This document shows, piece after piece, positions 18,771 through 28,251 of a DNA stretch of 64,000 bases; the first letter of the stretch is position 1, and every line of letters starts with the position of its first letter. The stretch is from positions 1-64,000 of the forward strand of contig NZ_QEIG01000016.1 of NCBI RefSeq assembly GCF_014324365.1. The letters are read 5' to 3'. The translations under genes were made by a program, and so were the position numbers. Below the pieces are notes generated by a model. It saw only the letters and a list, made by a program, of their open reading frames with translations. It did no database searches and was not told where the DNA came from. The stretch is from Algoriphagus sp. AK58 (GTDB lineage: Bacteria; Bacteroidota; Bacteroidia; Cytophagales; Cyclobacteriaceae).

Positions 18771-19343
18771 GAAAATCCATCTACAGCATCAGCACCTATT
18801 TCTGATCTCAACAGAGCGACAGAGGGAAGCAAAACTCCTCTGAAATCAACCATCGCCATTCCGACCAGTCTTTTCCAAACCAAGAAATTGGTGGAAGAAA
18901 AAATGAAAGTTCCAGAACAGACGAAAGTCGAGAAAAAGCAGGAAGAGACCCTCACATCCCCGGTTCAGGAGTCAGTTAAATTGACTCAGGCTATGCTGGA
19001 TCAGGTAATTCATGCTGTTCAGGATCATTACCGCCAAGGCAATAAAAATCTAGAACTCGCTATTTTGGATCAGCCCATCAGAGTAGTCAACGGAGAAGTG
19101 ATGTTGCAGGTAATGGGTTCTGTACAGGAGGAAATTGCCAATAAAATGCGGCCTGACCTTTTGGGATTGATTCGAAACCTAACAGGAGCAAATCAACTTT
19201 CCATTTCTCTTGAGCACAAGGAGGAAATCCAGGATGACAGGCCGAAACTGTATACCAATACAGACAAACTTAGGTTTTTGAGGGAAAAGCATCCTGCATT
19301 AGCAGAGCTTCAGCGGAAATTCGGTTTGGACGTGGATTTCTAA
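18747..19343 (+). CDS. dnaX: tau-specific C-terminal extension of DnaX (-1 frame)
   Basis: This frame is open from inside the A run, with no stop before 19341, and encodes 198 residues. The first 75 are a low-complexity linker rich in S, T, P and K; the rest (from about LTQAMLDQVIHAVQDHY, near 18972) is the usual DnaX C-terminal domain ending LAELQRKFGLDVDF. A free-standing start at the ATG at 18903, or at the upstream TTG at 18888, would cut the protein in the linker and has no clear ribosome site, so production as part of tau is far more likely. The domain should contact the polymerase alpha subunit and DnaB by analogy with E. coli. Confidence 0.8.
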   Translation, partial: SLSEAPAQENPSTASAPISDLNRATEGSKTPLKSTIAIPTSLFQTKKLVEEKMKVPEQTKVEKKQEETLTSPVQESVKLTQAMLDQVIHAVQDHYRQGNKNLELAILDQPIRVVNGEVMLQVMGSVQEEIANKMRPDLLGLIRNLTGANQLSISLEHKEEIQDDRPKLYTNTDKLRFLREKHPALAELQRKFGLDVDF

Positions 19344-20332
19344 AAGTCCAATGAAATCCCGAAATTGATTAGATTTTGTATTTGTACGGCCTGTTTGCTT
19401 GTGCCGTCTTCCTGCCTGATAAAAACATTCTCATCGTAAATAATTACCGTTTCGATTCGGGTAGAAATGTATTTATTTACTTTCATCCGGATGAGTGAAT
19501 TAAAGTTGACTACCATGTTTCCCAAGCTCTCATAATTGGAAAACAGGTTGAGGTCGGCTTTCCAGGTCACATTTTCCATAAGAACAAAGTCAACTACCCC
19601 CAAACTTACGGACATACCGGCTTCTGCCCGAACATTTTCCCCAGGAGTCACACCAAAAGCACCTGCTCTACTCAAAGAGTCATTCATGACCATGGTGAAA
19701 CGACCAGTAAATGGCGAGAGTATGATGGAAAGTCTGCTTTTGTCAGGGTAGGTATGCCGGTAATTGATACCGGTGGAAGATTGAAGGTATCCAGGAGAAA
19801 GAAAATCAGAGATTTTTGTCCTGATCTCAGACTCGGCTCCTGCAGGTTTGGAATATTTATAGCCAGGCAAAAGCTGTGTTCTGGCATCCAACTGAGTAGT
19901 CAGGTAGTATTTTTCTGAAAGTTGTCTACCGTAATTACTTACAAAAATGAAGTTGTCATTGGTTTTCCGCGTTTGAAAATCCCGGTCGCCTTGCCTGTTA
20001 AATCCCAGATTGATGGTGAGTTGGGTATCCCAGACTTTGCTGTCTTTCTTGTAATTGGCAAAGAATGTAGCTCCTGAGTTTAAAGCGAAGGATCCGGTAC
20101 CCCCAGCAGCCCAATTGCTGAGTGTGACTTGCTGGATATTGAGGTTGTAATTTCCTCCTGTTTTCCAAAATATTTCCTTTTTGGGTTCATCTACAATGAT
20201 TGAATCGCCCAACATCAAGAGGGTATCTCCATTAATTAAGACGGTGTCGGGTATGACTAGCCGATCCTGCCCCAATACACTCTGGCAAGTAAGCGAAATA
20301 ATTACTCCTAAAAACAAAAGAACTCGTCGCAT
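19340..20332 (-). CDS. DUF3078 family protein, predicted outer-membrane barrel
   Basis: A 330-residue protein with a cleavable signal peptide (hydrophobic 3-17, cut near VLGQ). The phrase WKTGGNYNLNIQQVTLSNWAAGG is the DUF3078 hallmark. The rest alternates hydrophobic and polar residues in many short strands and ends in a terminal aromatic (SLDF), as barrels inserted by BamA do. Function is unknown. It overlaps the 3' end of dnaX by four bases on the other strand, and lies 22 bases downstream of the lytic transglycosylase gene, so both may be in one transcript. Confidence 0.85.
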   Translation of the reverse strand: MRRVLLFLGVIISLTCQSVLGQDRLVIPDTVLINGDTLLMLGDSIIVDEPKKEIFWKTGGNYNLNIQQVTLSNWAAGGTGSFALNSGATFFANYKKDSKVWDTQLTINLGFNRQGDRDFQTRKTNDNFIFVSNYGRQLSEKYYLTTQLDARTQLLPGYKYSKPAGAESEIRTKISDFLSPGYLQSSTGINYRHTYPDKSRLSIILSPFTGRFTMVMNDSLSRAGAFGVTPGENVRAEAGMSVSLGVVDFVLMENVTWKADLNLFSNYESLGNMVVNFNSLIRMKVNKYISTRIETVIIYDENVFIRQEDGTSKQAVQIQNLINFGISLDF

Positions 20333-20354
20333 TTATGGGAAATTGAGGAGCAGA

Positions 20355-21947
20355 TTAGGGTTTGTAGATTACCAACTTTTGTCCTACGGTAATGATATTC
20401 TGACTTCCGATTTTGTTCCAACTTTTCAGCTCCTCTACGGTGACCCCATATTTTCTGGAAATAGCAAAAAGCGTTTCCCCCGAACTGACAGTATGATAGG
20501 AAGGACTAGGTTTGGATGCTGTGGCTTGCTGTATAATTGTAGGTTCCTCAACCGATTCCTGCTTTACCGGTTCGGATTGGGCTACATAGGTTTTTGTAGG
20601 TTGGGCCGGTGTAGAAACGGGAATGATTGGAATTTCCTCACCTCTTTTTCTGGGTTCCCTGAGGTTCAATACCATCCCGGGTTTTAGCTCAGAATCTCTT
20701 CTTATCCTGTTTTTGGACTTAAGAGCTGCCAATCGGATACCATATTTTTGAGAAATACTCCAAAGGTCTTCCCCGGGCTGGACCACATGCGTTTCGACTT
20801 CAGCACTGGCTTTTTTCTTTTCGGTGTAATAATACTTTCCGATTTCTACTTTTTCTCCCTCAGGTAAATCATTGATTTTCACGAATTTTTTCTCTTTCAT
20901 CCCAATCTCATCTGCAAATTTACTTGGTGACATGGTATTGGGAGCCTGTACGCCACTTAGGTCATTGACTGTGATCTGATTGGGTTGACTAGCTTTGGTC
21001 GTGTTGCCGGAGATTCTTGGGAAGGAGTTTGCCTGCTTGTAGGCCGGAGATGACTTGTAGCTGGCATTTTGCGAAGGTTTGGTTTGGGTGGGTTTTTCAT
21101 CCGTTTTTATAACGGCAGGTTCCACCGGAAGAGATCCTTCTTTTATGTAAAACAGGGTATAGGTGCCTGCAGGGATTTTCCCTTGTTGAGCCCATTTGTT
21201 GAATTCCTTGAGATGTTCTTCACTCACGCCAAATCGTTTGGAAAGTGAGGCCATGGTGACTGGGCCTTGTACCTGCACCTCAGCCAAACGCTGACTGGAA
21301 GAGGCAAAAATGCCTATTTGACTTTGATAGGCTACTTTGTGTGCGAGATACTTTTTGAAATACCAGTGAGTGTTTCGATCTACCTCAATGGTTTTCTTGC
21401 CGGTAAATTGATTGCCAAAATAAGCTTTAGCACCGCCTAACCCCATTTGGTAAGAAACCAAAGCAGTCATCCAGTTGTCCAGGACATTATTGTGCTTTTT
21501 TAGATACAAAGCAGCACCTCGTGTGGAGGTAATGATGTTTTTACGTTCGTCCACCTGACCATCCACTCTTAGTCCGACCTCTTCAGCTGTGCCTTGCTTG
21601 AATTGCCAAAAGCCTACTGCGTTGGAAGTGGAGACCGCATCTGCGATCAATCCGCTTTCTTGAATGACTAAGTATTTCAAATCATCCGGGACTCCCTGTT
21701 TGCGAAGTTCTCTTTCCACAATCGGCATGAATAGATTTACCCGATCTTGTTTAACCTTGAAATAAGTCGGATTTCGGTAAAGCGCATCCACATCCAGCTG
21801 GATTTCACGCTGTGCCTGAGGATTGATACGAACAATCAAGTCTGCAAATTCCAACTGGCTGGGAACTTGGGGGATTTGGGCCTCAGCCCAAAGCGATGCA
21901 AAAATTAAGGGCAAAAAGAAGAATAAGGTAATCGGTCGGGATTTCAT
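20355..21947 (-). CDS. membrane-bound lytic transglycosylase with LysM domains (MltD-like)
   Basis: A 530-residue secreted murein hydrolase with a signal peptide (1-24). The SLT domain (about 75-200) has the catalytic glutamate E97 in YLVIQESGL and the motifs AVGFWQFKQGTAEEVGL and ALVSYQMGLGGA. A weak LysM-like stretch follows, then a Ser/Pro-rich linker, and two clear LysM repeats at about 385-430 (HVVQPGEDLWSISQKYG) and 485-530 (YHTVSSGETLFAISRKYG). It cleaves glycan strands to 1,6-anhydromuropeptides; the LysM repeats bind the peptidoglycan. It is upstream of the DUF3078 gene. Confidence 0.92.
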   Translation of the reverse strand: MKSRPITLFFFLPLIFASLWAEAQIPQVPSQLEFADLIVRINPQAQREIQLDVDALYRNPTYFKVKQDRVNLFMPIVERELRKQGVPDDLKYLVIQESGLIADAVSTSNAVGFWQFKQGTAEEVGLRVDGQVDERKNIITSTRGAALYLKKHNNVLDNWMTALVSYQMGLGGAKAYFGNQFTGKKTIEVDRNTHWYFKKYLAHKVAYQSQIGIFASSSQRLAEVQVQGPVTMASLSKRFGVSEEHLKEFNKWAQQGKIPAGTYTLFYIKEGSLPVEPAVIKTDEKPTQTKPSQNASYKSSPAYKQANSFPRISGNTTKASQPNQITVNDLSGVQAPNTMSPSKFADEIGMKEKKFVKINDLPEGEKVEIGKYYYTEKKKASAEVETHVVQPGEDLWSISQKYGIRLAALKSKNRIRRDSELKPGMVLNLREPRKRGEEIPIIPVSTPAQPTKTYVAQSEPVKQESVEEPTIIQQATASKPSPSYHTVSSGETLFAISRKYGVTVEELKSWNKIGSQNIITVGQKLVIYKP

Positions 21948-22002
21948 CGAAAGTTGCTTTCGTTTTACTCAGCCCACGGAAAGCAAAAATGATTCCCATT
22001 TT

Positions 22003-22653
22003 CTAAAATCCGAGTTTTCTAGCCATTAAAACTCCATCTCTGATAGGGAGAAGGATATTTTCCACTCGTGGGTCTTTATGAACCATCTGGTTAAAATCCA
22101 AAATAGCTCTAGTATCCTTATCTATTTTTTGACCTTGTTCTACTAGGATCTTTCCGGACCAAAGGACATTGTCTGCCAGGATAATTCCTCCAGGTCGGAC
22201 TTTGTCAATGATCAGCTCGAAATAATCTGCATAATAAAATTTATCTGCATCTATAAATACCAAGTCAAATGGGCCCTCCAAACTGGGGATGATATCTCTT
22301 GCATTTCCCAAACGGTAATCGATTTGATTGGCCAGTCCGCTTTCTTCGAAAAATCCCCTAACCATGGGTTCCAGTTCATCATTGAAGTCTAGTGTAATCA
22401 ATTTGCCCCCAGGCTTAAGACCTCTTGCCAGACAGATTCCGGAATATCCCGTGTAGGTCCCAATTTCGAGAATAGATTCGGCATTCAGCATTTTTGCAAA
22501 AAGCTCCAGCATTTTTCCCTGTAAGTGCCCGGAGATCATTCTCGGCATCAGGACTTTGGCTTGAGTCTCTCGAGTGATTTTTTTGAGAAGAGCATCTTCG
22601 GGACTGGTATGGGCTTCGCAATAGGCCAATAAAGCCGGGGCAATAAATTCCAT
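22003..22653 (-). CDS. SAM-dependent O-methyltransferase (class I, COMT type)
   Basis: A 216-residue methyltransferase_3 family member. The SAM-binding loop is EIGTYTGYSGICLARGL, followed by the acidic LITLDFND strand, the FDLVFIDADKFYY segment with metal-ligand aspartates, and GGIILADNVLWSGK with further metal residues, all typical of catechol-type, Mg-dependent enzymes. The substrate is not evident. One base separates it from the upstream M16 peptidase gene, so they are co-transcribed. Confidence 0.92.
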   Translation of the reverse strand: MEFIAPALLAYCEAHTSPEDALLKKITRETQAKVLMPRMISGHLQGKMLELFAKMLNAESILEIGTYTGYSGICLARGLKPGGKLITLDFNDELEPMVRGFFEESGLANQIDYRLGNARDIIPSLEGPFDLVFIDADKFYYADYFELIIDKVRPGGIILADNVLWSGKILVEQGQKIDKDTRAILDFNQMVHKDPRVENILLPIRDGVLMARKLGF

Positions 22654-22654
22654 T

Positions 22655-23884
22655 TCAATTAGGGGTGTAAATCAGGTAACTCAGCTGATCGGGATGAAAG
22701 ATATCTTGAGCAATTTCAAGAAGCTCTTCTGCGGTAGTGGCTCGGATTTGCTCGAATATACTGTCCAAGGAGTCGATTTTGTTGTGATCGATGAGGCTTT
22801 TACCATAGACTAGCATCAAGGCAGCATAGTTTTCCTCTGCCATAGCCATCTGTCCAATGGCTTGCTCTTTGGCAGAATGCAGCTGATTGCTGCCCAATTT
22901 TTTGCTTCTGAGTTTTTCCATCTCCCGCTGCACGATGGCCCGAGATTTTTTCAGGGTCTTTTCTTCCGTGCCAAAATAAATTCCAAAGAAACCGGTGTCT
23001 GAAAACGGTTGATAGCTCGACTCGATGCTGTACACATACCCGTAATTTTCCCTTAGCGATAGGTTGAGGCGACTGTTCATGCTTGGGCCGCCCAAGATAT
23101 TATTCAGTAGGTAAAGTTTGAATCGGTTGGGATCGTGGAGTGAATAGGCTGGCCTACCGATGGCACAGAGGGATTGGGTGACGTCGCGCTGGACAGTTTT
23201 GAATTTGGGTTGGTAGTCATGAAAACCACTTCTTACATACAAGGTCCGTTTTCTTGGAATTTCTCGTAACGGACCTTCGATGATTTTTAGGGCTTTTTCG
23301 AATGAAATATTACCCACCACCGAAAACACGAGTTGGGAAGTATCCAATCGAGTGGAAATAAAATCAAAGAAGTCCTGCTGCTGGAATCTGCCCACCGTTT
23401 CCTCTGTGCCTAGAATATTTCTTCCCAGGGCATGATTTTCAAAAACCAAGGCATCCAAGTCATCCTGAATGGAATCGTCCGGAGAATCCCTGTACATGGC
23501 CATTTCTTCCAGAATGACTTGTCGCTCTTTTTCTATTTGCTTTTCAGGAAAAGTGGAATTGAAGGTGATGTCATACAGGAGTTCGGCAGCTTTGGAGTAA
23601 TGATCTTTGAGTACCGAAGCATAAAAGCATACCTTTTCTTTAGTGGTGTAGGCATTGAGCTCCCCACCCAAGGATTCCAGTCTATTGATGATGTGAAATG
23701 TTTTTCGCTTGTGCGTTCCTTTGAAAGCCATGTGTTCCCAAAAGTGGGCCAAACCTTCCTGCTCTTTGTCCTCATCCCGGCTACCGATGTTTAAAATAAA
23801 TCCGCAGTGTACGAGTCGGGTATAGGTGACTTCCTGATGTACAATTCGGATTCCGTTGGATAGCTCTTTAATATTCAAATGCAT
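22655..23884 (-). CDS. M16 family zinc peptidase (insulinase-like)
   Basis: A 409-residue inverted-zincin peptidase of the processing-peptidase type, with both homologous halves. The active site HFWEH is at 47-51 and the distal glutamate lies in VILEEM (126-127). The second half carries the RENYGYVYSIESSYQ segment typical of the non-catalytic domain. I start it at the ATG ending at 23884; the longer frame to 23962 adds a 26-residue basic stretch without homology features. No signal peptide is present, so it is probably cytoplasmic. It forms an operon with the O-methyltransferase. Confidence 0.9.
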   Translation of the reverse strand: MHLNIKELSNGIRIVHQEVTYTRLVHCGFILNIGSRDEDKEQEGLAHFWEHMAFKGTHKRKTFHIINRLESLGGELNAYTTKEKVCFYASVLKDHYSKAAELLYDITFNSTFPEKQIEKERQVILEEMAMYRDSPDDSIQDDLDALVFENHALGRNILGTEETVGRFQQQDFFDFISTRLDTSQLVFSVVGNISFEKALKIIEGPLREIPRKRTLYVRSGFHDYQPKFKTVQRDVTQSLCAIGRPAYSLHDPNRFKLYLLNNILGGPSMNSRLNLSLRENYGYVYSIESSYQPFSDTGFFGIYFGTEEKTLKKSRAIVQREMEKLRSKKLGSNQLHSAKEQAIGQMAMAEENYAALMLVYGKSLIDHNKIDSLDSIFEQIRATTAEELLEIAQDIFHPDQLSYLIYTPN

Positions 23885-23994
23885 GCTGCGCTGTTCCTTT
23901 TTGGAAAGTACAAATTTAAGTCGAAACCCACTATGTCGGAATTTGATTCCTTGGATGGGCATGATTTATTAACTTGCTAGGATATTATTTGATT

Positions 23995-25284
23995 ATGAAA
24001 TACCAAGCCTTACCCAAAGAACTATACATCCGCAATCGGGCCAAACTGGCGGCTAAACTGGCCAAGAACGCTGTAGCCATCTTCAATGCCAACGACATCC
24101 TGCCCACCAATGCGGATGGCACGATGAAGTTTCGCCAAAACAACGATCTCTTTTATCTCAGTGGAATTGATCAGGAGGAGACCATTTTGCTGATCGCTCC
24201 GGATTGTCCCAATCCTGCTTGGAGAGAAGTACTTTTCCTCAGAGAAACCAATGAGCACATTGCCGTGTGGGAAGGGCACAAATACACCAAAGAAGAAGCA
24301 AAGGCGGCTTCAGGGATTGAAAATATTCAGTGGTTGTCTGCTTTTGAGAATATCTTTAACTGGGTGGCCAATCTTTCGGAGAAGATTTATTTGAATACCA
24401 ATGAGCACTTGAGAGCAGGAATAGTCGTAGAGACTCGTGATGCCCGATTTATCAAAAGCTGCAAAGAGCGCTATCCGCTTCATAGTTACGAACGCGTAGC
24501 ACCGATCATGCATGAGTTGCGTGGGGTGAAAGAACAGGAAGAAATCGATCAGATGCAGATTGCCTGCGACATTACCGAAAAGGGCTTCCGTCGAATCCTT
24601 TCTTTCGTAAAGCCAGGAGTAACCGAATACGAAATCGAAGCCGAATTCATTCATGAATTTATCCGTAACCGAAGCAAAGGTTTTGCCTACGAACCCATCA
24701 TTGCTTCCGGTGCATCAGCTTGTGTACTTCACTACATTGAAAATAACAAAGCCTGTAAGGACGGGGAATTACTTTTGCTGGATGTAGGAGCAGAGTATGG
24801 CAATTACAATGCAGATATGACTCGTACTATTCCGGTGAATGGAAGATTCACGGCTAGACAGCGTGCAGTCTATGATGCTGTTTTGAGAGTGCATCGAGAA
24901 GCCGCTGCTATCCTAAGACCGGGTATCAATATCCAAGACTACCACAAAGAAGTGGGCCTGATTATGCAGTCGGAACTATTGGGTCTTGGATTGATCGACC
25001 AAACCGACATCAAAAATCAGGATCCGAATTGGCCTGCTTATAAAAAATACTTCATGCATGGCACGTCCCACCATTTGGGATTGGATGTGCATGATGTGGG
25101 CACGATGCACTATCCGATTACCACGGGAATGGTCTTCACCGTGGAACCGGGAATTTATATTCCTGCGGAGGGAATTGGGGTGCGTTTGGAAAACAATATA
25201 GTGATTCTGGAAAACGGCTATTTCGACTTGATGCGGAATATTCCGATTGAAGCGGAGGAGATTGAGAGTTTGATGAATTCCTGA
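23995..25284 (+). CDS. Xaa-Pro aminopeptidase (M24B)
   Basis: A 429-residue dimetal aminopeptidase P that removes N-terminal residues preceding proline. The N-terminal AMP_N domain (about 1-165) includes MKFRQNNDLFYLSGI, and the pita-bread domain carries all five metal ligands: D263 (LLLDVGAEYG), D274 (NADMTRT), H359 (HGTSHHLGLDVHD), E384 (TVEPGIYIP) and E399 (VRLENNIV). The start is the ATG at 23995; an in-frame TTG at 23974 is less likely. It is divergent from the M16 gene, with about 110 bases between. Confidence 0.94.
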   Translation: MKYQALPKELYIRNRAKLAAKLAKNAVAIFNANDILPTNADGTMKFRQNNDLFYLSGIDQEETILLIAPDCPNPAWREVLFLRETNEHIAVWEGHKYTKEEAKAASGIENIQWLSAFENIFNWVANLSEKIYLNTNEHLRAGIVVETRDARFIKSCKERYPLHSYERVAPIMHELRGVKEQEEIDQMQIACDITEKGFRRILSFVKPGVTEYEIEAEFIHEFIRNRSKGFAYEPIIASGASACVLHYIENNKACKDGELLLLDVGAEYGNYNADMTRTIPVNGRFTARQRAVYDAVLRVHREAAAILRPGINIQDYHKEVGLIMQSELLGLGLIDQTDIKNQDPNWPAYKKYFMHGTSHHLGLDVHDVGTMHYPITTGMVFTVEPGIYIPAEGIGVRLENNIVILENGYFDLMRNIPIEAEEIESLMNS

Positions 25285-25317
25285 AATAGCAGAATATTAT
25301 AATCCAAAAAGATAAAC

Positions 25318-25353
25318 AAAGCCCTAGAATTCAATTGTTCCAGGGCTTTTTTT
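25318..25353 (+). terminator. terminator of the Xaa-Pro aminopeptidase gene
   Basis: AAAGCCCT and AGGGCTTT pair, extended inward by GAAT/GTTC, and a run of seven T follows. The stop codon of the convergent lipoprotein gene lies in its right edge, so it may work in both directions. Confidence 0.8.
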
Positions 25354-25852
25354 AATGGTTCAGTGTGACGAAAATGGGATATTCTTGATCGATTTCTATA
25401 TCCCAAAGGGTCTTATCTTTTTCCGAGATTTTGGTTAAAAAAGCGGGGTTTTCTGCCGAGTTAAACGTAAAGGTCAAGGTGTCTGCCAATGTTTCATTCC
25501 ATTTGATAATGCCTTCCAATACCTTTTGATTACCAAAATATTGAAACTGAACTCTTGCTTTCATGTCTCCATCCATGCCGGTCGGAGATATCCCATAAGG
25601 ATTATCGAGAATTCCTCCTCCATCTAGCTTATAGAGTTTGGGTTCACCATTTTCCAATAAAAAGAGTCGGGAATTACTCAGGTTAATGGCCCCAGTGGTT
25701 TCTGGGTTGAGTAGGTTATTGCCTTCTGAATCTTTCAATGTCACATTGAATTCTTGAGAAATCACGACTTCACAACAAATTCGGTTTTCAATACAACTAG
25801 ATAGGAGACCAAAAATTAGTGCCGTGGAAAATAGGACTTTTATTCTTTTCAT
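25352..25852 (-). CDS. hypothetical lipoprotein
   Basis: I place the start at 25852, where KRIKVLFSTALIFGLLSSC gives a clean lipobox and 166 residues; the longer frame to 25909 adds 19 unlikely residues. After the lipidated cysteine come more cysteines (IENRICCEVV) and a beta-rich domain with QYFGNQKVLEGIIKWNE and a WDIEIDQEYPIFV end. It resembles small secreted Ig-like or jelly-roll proteins but I recognise no family. It stands alone, convergent with the aminopeptidase gene. Confidence 0.65.
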   Translation of the reverse strand: MKRIKVLFSTALIFGLLSSCIENRICCEVVISQEFNVTLKDSEGNNLLNPETTGAINLSNSRLFLLENGEPKLYKLDGGGILDNPYGISPTGMDGDMKARVQFQYFGNQKVLEGIIKWNETLADTLTFTFNSAENPAFLTKISEKDKTLWDIEIDQEYPIFVTLNH

Positions 25853-25973
25853 AAAGTAAAAATCAATAGTTAAAATAGAGTTGGAGTTTGCAATGCAAAA
25901 TATAATCACCCAATGTACCTATTAATCTATTGAAATGTAAGAGATAAGCGATTAAATTGTTTGAAAAAAAGAA

Positions 25974-26006
25974 AACCCTCTCAGATCGCTCCGGGAGGGT
26001 TTTTTT
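25974..26006 (-). terminator. tsf terminator
   Basis: On the minus strand AAACCCTCC and GAGGGTTT pair over a loop and are followed by TCTTTTTTTC. It sits 20 bases after the tsf stop. Confidence 0.8.
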
Positions 26007-26026
26007 AGTATTAAGGGATCGGGAAA

Positions 26027-26857
26027 TTACCCGATAGAGATTCTCTTGAATGCGTTTACAGTCAAGCCTTTGCTTACGTTGTTCAGGTATTGTGCGATAG
26101 ACACGGAGTTGTCTTTCACAAACTGCTGGCTCAACAAAGTGCTTTCTTTGTAGAACTTCTGGAGTTTACCCAAAGCGATTTTTTCAAGCATTTCTTCCGG
26201 TTTGCCTTCCGCTCTGGCCTGCTCTTTGCCGATTTCGATTTCACGCTCGATCATAGAAGCATCTACACCGTCTTTATCCACGGCTACAGGGTTCATTGCT
26301 GCAATCTGCATTGCTACGTCTTTTCCTGCCTCTTCTACGTCAGCACCAGAAGTATTCACCATTCCTACCAATACACCCAATTTACCATTGGAGTGGATGT
26401 AGGTAACTACCTTCTCAGCGTTGATGACTTCGTAGTGAGAGATTTCGATTTTCTCACCGATTTTACCGGTCATTTCTACGATTTTCTCAGCTACGGTGAT
26501 GTTTTCGAAAGGAAGAGCAAGAATTTGCTCTTTTTCAGTGCAGCCATTGTTTACAGCCAGATCGATTAAAGTATTTGCGAAAGCACCGAACTCTTCGTTT
26601 TTAGCTACGAAGTCAGTCTCGCAAGTCAACGAAAGAAGGATGCCTTTAGCTCCGCCATCTGCTACGCGGGTTACAACCACGCCTTCTTTGGTTTCGCGGT
26701 CAGCTCTGGAAGCAGATACTTTTTGACCTTTTTTTCTGAGGATGTCCACTGCTTTTTCGAAGTCGCCTTCCGCTTCTGTCAAAGCTTTTTTGCAGTCCAT
26801 CATACCGGCACCGGTCATTTGTCTCAGTTTGTTTACGTCTTGTGCAGTAATTGCCAT
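26027..26857 (-). CDS. tsf: translation elongation factor Ts
   Basis: A 276-residue nucleotide exchange factor that recharges EF-Tu with GTP. The UBA-like N-terminus reads VNKLRQMTGAGMMDCKKALTEAEGD, followed by the EF-Tu contact TDFVAKNEEF (the TDFV motif). The length is typical for Bacteroidota. It follows rpsB on the same strand, but a strong terminator and a separate promoter lie between them, so its expression can be set independently. Confidence 0.97.
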   Translation of the reverse strand: MAITAQDVNKLRQMTGAGMMDCKKALTEAEGDFEKAVDILRKKGQKVSASRADRETKEGVVVTRVADGGAKGILLSLTCETDFVAKNEEFGAFANTLIDLAVNNGCTEKEQILALPFENITVAEKIVEMTGKIGEKIEISHYEVINAEKVVTYIHSNGKLGVLVGMVNTSGADVEEAGKDVAMQIAAMNPVAVDKDGVDASMIEREIEIGKEQARAEGKPEEMLEKIALGKLQKFYKESTLLSQQFVKDNSVSIAQYLNNVSKGLTVNAFKRISIG

Positions 26858-26914
26858 TGTGTGATCAGTTTATTTATCAACAGATTATAGAATTCATTTT
26901 GGAGTGTCGGAGGC

Positions 26915-26943
26915 CAAAATTAGAAGAAGAAAAGTCCTCGCAA
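26915..26943 (-). promoter_or_regulatory. promoter of tsf
   Basis: On the minus strand TTG (26943-26941), an 18-base spacer, then TAATTTTG (26922-26915). This matches the Bacteroidota -33/-7 pattern. Transcription would start near 26908, about 50 bases before the tsf start codon. Confidence 0.55.
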
Positions 26944-26993
26944 CGTGATGTTTTTGTTAACCGAAGCAGGTAGGCTCAAGTCAGGCAAAAACA

Positions 26994-27032
26994 AAAAATT
27001 GAACATCGACCTAAGCCAGATGTTCAATTTTT
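26994..27032 (-). terminator. rpsB terminator
   Basis: A 14-bp perfect stem: AAAAATTGAACATC pairs with GATGTTCAATTTTT over an 11-base loop, followed on the minus strand by T-rich sequence. It begins 22 bases after the rpsB stop codon. Confidence 0.85.
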
Positions 27033-27054
27033 GTGTATTCAAATCGATTGTGGA

Positions 27055-27816
27055 TTATTCTTGTGTTTCAGCGTCCACAGCTCTTTTTGCTTCTTCCTCT
27101 TCAGAAAGTTTAGCATCGTCCTTGTCTCTCTTACGCTCAGAAAGACCTTCTTCGATAGCTGCGCCAAATGCTTTTACCAAAAGAGAAACTGACTTGAATG
27201 CGTCGTCATTTGCTGGGATTGGGAAATCCACCTCATTTGGGTTAGAGTTGGTATCTACCAAGGCAAACACTGGAATGCCCAATTTTTGAGCTTCTGCAAT
27301 CGCGATGTGTTCTCTCTTGATGTCCACTACGAAAAGAGCTGCAGGAAGTCTGCTTAGGTCGGAGATACCGCCCAATACGCTTTCCATTTTGTCTTTCTGA
27401 CGGCTTACCATCAGACGCTCTTTTTTAGCCAAGTTTTTGTAAGCGTCCTCTTTCATCAGTTTTTCAAGACCTGACATTTTCTTGAGGGACTTACGGATCG
27501 TAGCGAAGTTGGTCAACATACCACCCAACCATCTTTCGGTCACGTAAGGCATATTCAGACGCTGAGCTTCTGCAGCTACTAGATCTTTGGCTTGTTTTTT
27601 CGTAGCGACAAACATTACTTTTTTGCCGGAACGTACGATTTGCTTGATTGCGTTGGATGCTTCTTCGAGGCAAGCAAGCGTTTTGTTGAGGTCGATAATA
27701 TGGATACCGTTCTTCTCCATAAAGATATATGGAGCCATTCTTGGATCCCACTTTCTCGTCAAGTGTCCGAAGTGAACACCAGCATCCAGTAAGTCTTTGT
27801 ATTCGATTTTTGACAT
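27055..27816 (-). CDS. rpsB: 30S ribosomal protein S2
   Basis: A 253-residue S2 protein of the small ribosomal subunit. The start [27 protein letters not shown], the [15 protein letters not shown] segment and [26 protein letters not shown] are all family signatures. The C-terminal tail is rich in E, K and A, as in other Bacteroidota S2 proteins. It is the third gene of the rplM-rpsI-rpsB operon, 38 bases after rpsI. Confidence 0.98.
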   Translation of the reverse strand: MSKIEYKDLLDAGVHFGHLTRKWDPRMAPYIFMEKNGIHIIDLNKTLACLEEASNAIKQIVRSGKKVMFVATKKQAKDLVAAEAQRLNMPYVTERWLGGMLTNFATIRKSLKKMSGLEKLMKEDAYKNLAKKERLMVSRQKDKMESVLGGISDLSRLPAALFVVDIKREHIAIAEAQKLGIPVFALVDTNSNPNEVDFPIPANDDAFKSVSLLVKAFGAAIEEGLSERKRDKDDAKLSEEEEAKRAVDAETQE

Positions 27817-27854
27817 GAATGAAATTGTTTTCTATTGAATGAAGATCGTTCCGA

Positions 27855-28241
27855 TTAACGCTTAGAGAACTGGAATCTTCTTCTTGCTTTTCTACGTCCT
27901 GGCTTCTTACGCTCGACCATTCTAGGGTCACGGGTAAGGAAACCTTCTTTCTTCAAAGGACCTCTGTGCTCAGCATCGAATTCGCATAGCGCTCTGGAGA
28001 TTGCCATACGAGCTGCTTCAGCCTGTCCTTTGATACCACCACCGTCTACATTGATGTTGACGTCGTAGTTACCTTCTACACCCACTAGGGCAAGAGGCTG
28101 CTTTACGACAATCTGATGTAGGTCAAATGGGAAGTACACTTCAATTGCCTTGTTGTTTACGGTGATTTTTCCATTTCCCGGAGTCATGTAGATACGGGCT
28201 ACGGAGGTCTTTCTTCTACCGATTGTGTTGATCATTTCCAT
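27855..28241 (-). CDS. rpsI: 30S ribosomal protein S9
   Basis: A 128-residue S9 protein of the small ribosomal subunit, near the tRNA anticodon in the P site. The start [17 protein letters not shown] and the conserved basic tail [25 protein letters not shown] ending in SKR are diagnostic. It is separated from rplM by 10 bases and is in the same operon. Confidence 0.98.
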   Translation of the reverse strand: MEMINTIGRRKTSVARIYMTPGNGKITVNNKAIEVYFPFDLHQIVVKQPLALVGVEGNYDVNINVDGGGIKGQAEAARMAISRALCEFDAEHRGPLKKEGFLTRDPRMVERKKPGRRKARRRFQFSKR

Positions 28242-28251
28242 GATTTAGCGA

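Noticed and set aside
18888-19343. Stand-alone gene starting at 18888
   Set aside because: The reading frame is open further upstream into the dnaX A run and encodes the normal DnaX C-terminus, so it is the tau extension, not a separate gene.
26090-26569. 159-codon frame opposite tsf
   Set aside because: Antisense shadow; phenylalanine- and histidine-rich without any recognisable motif.
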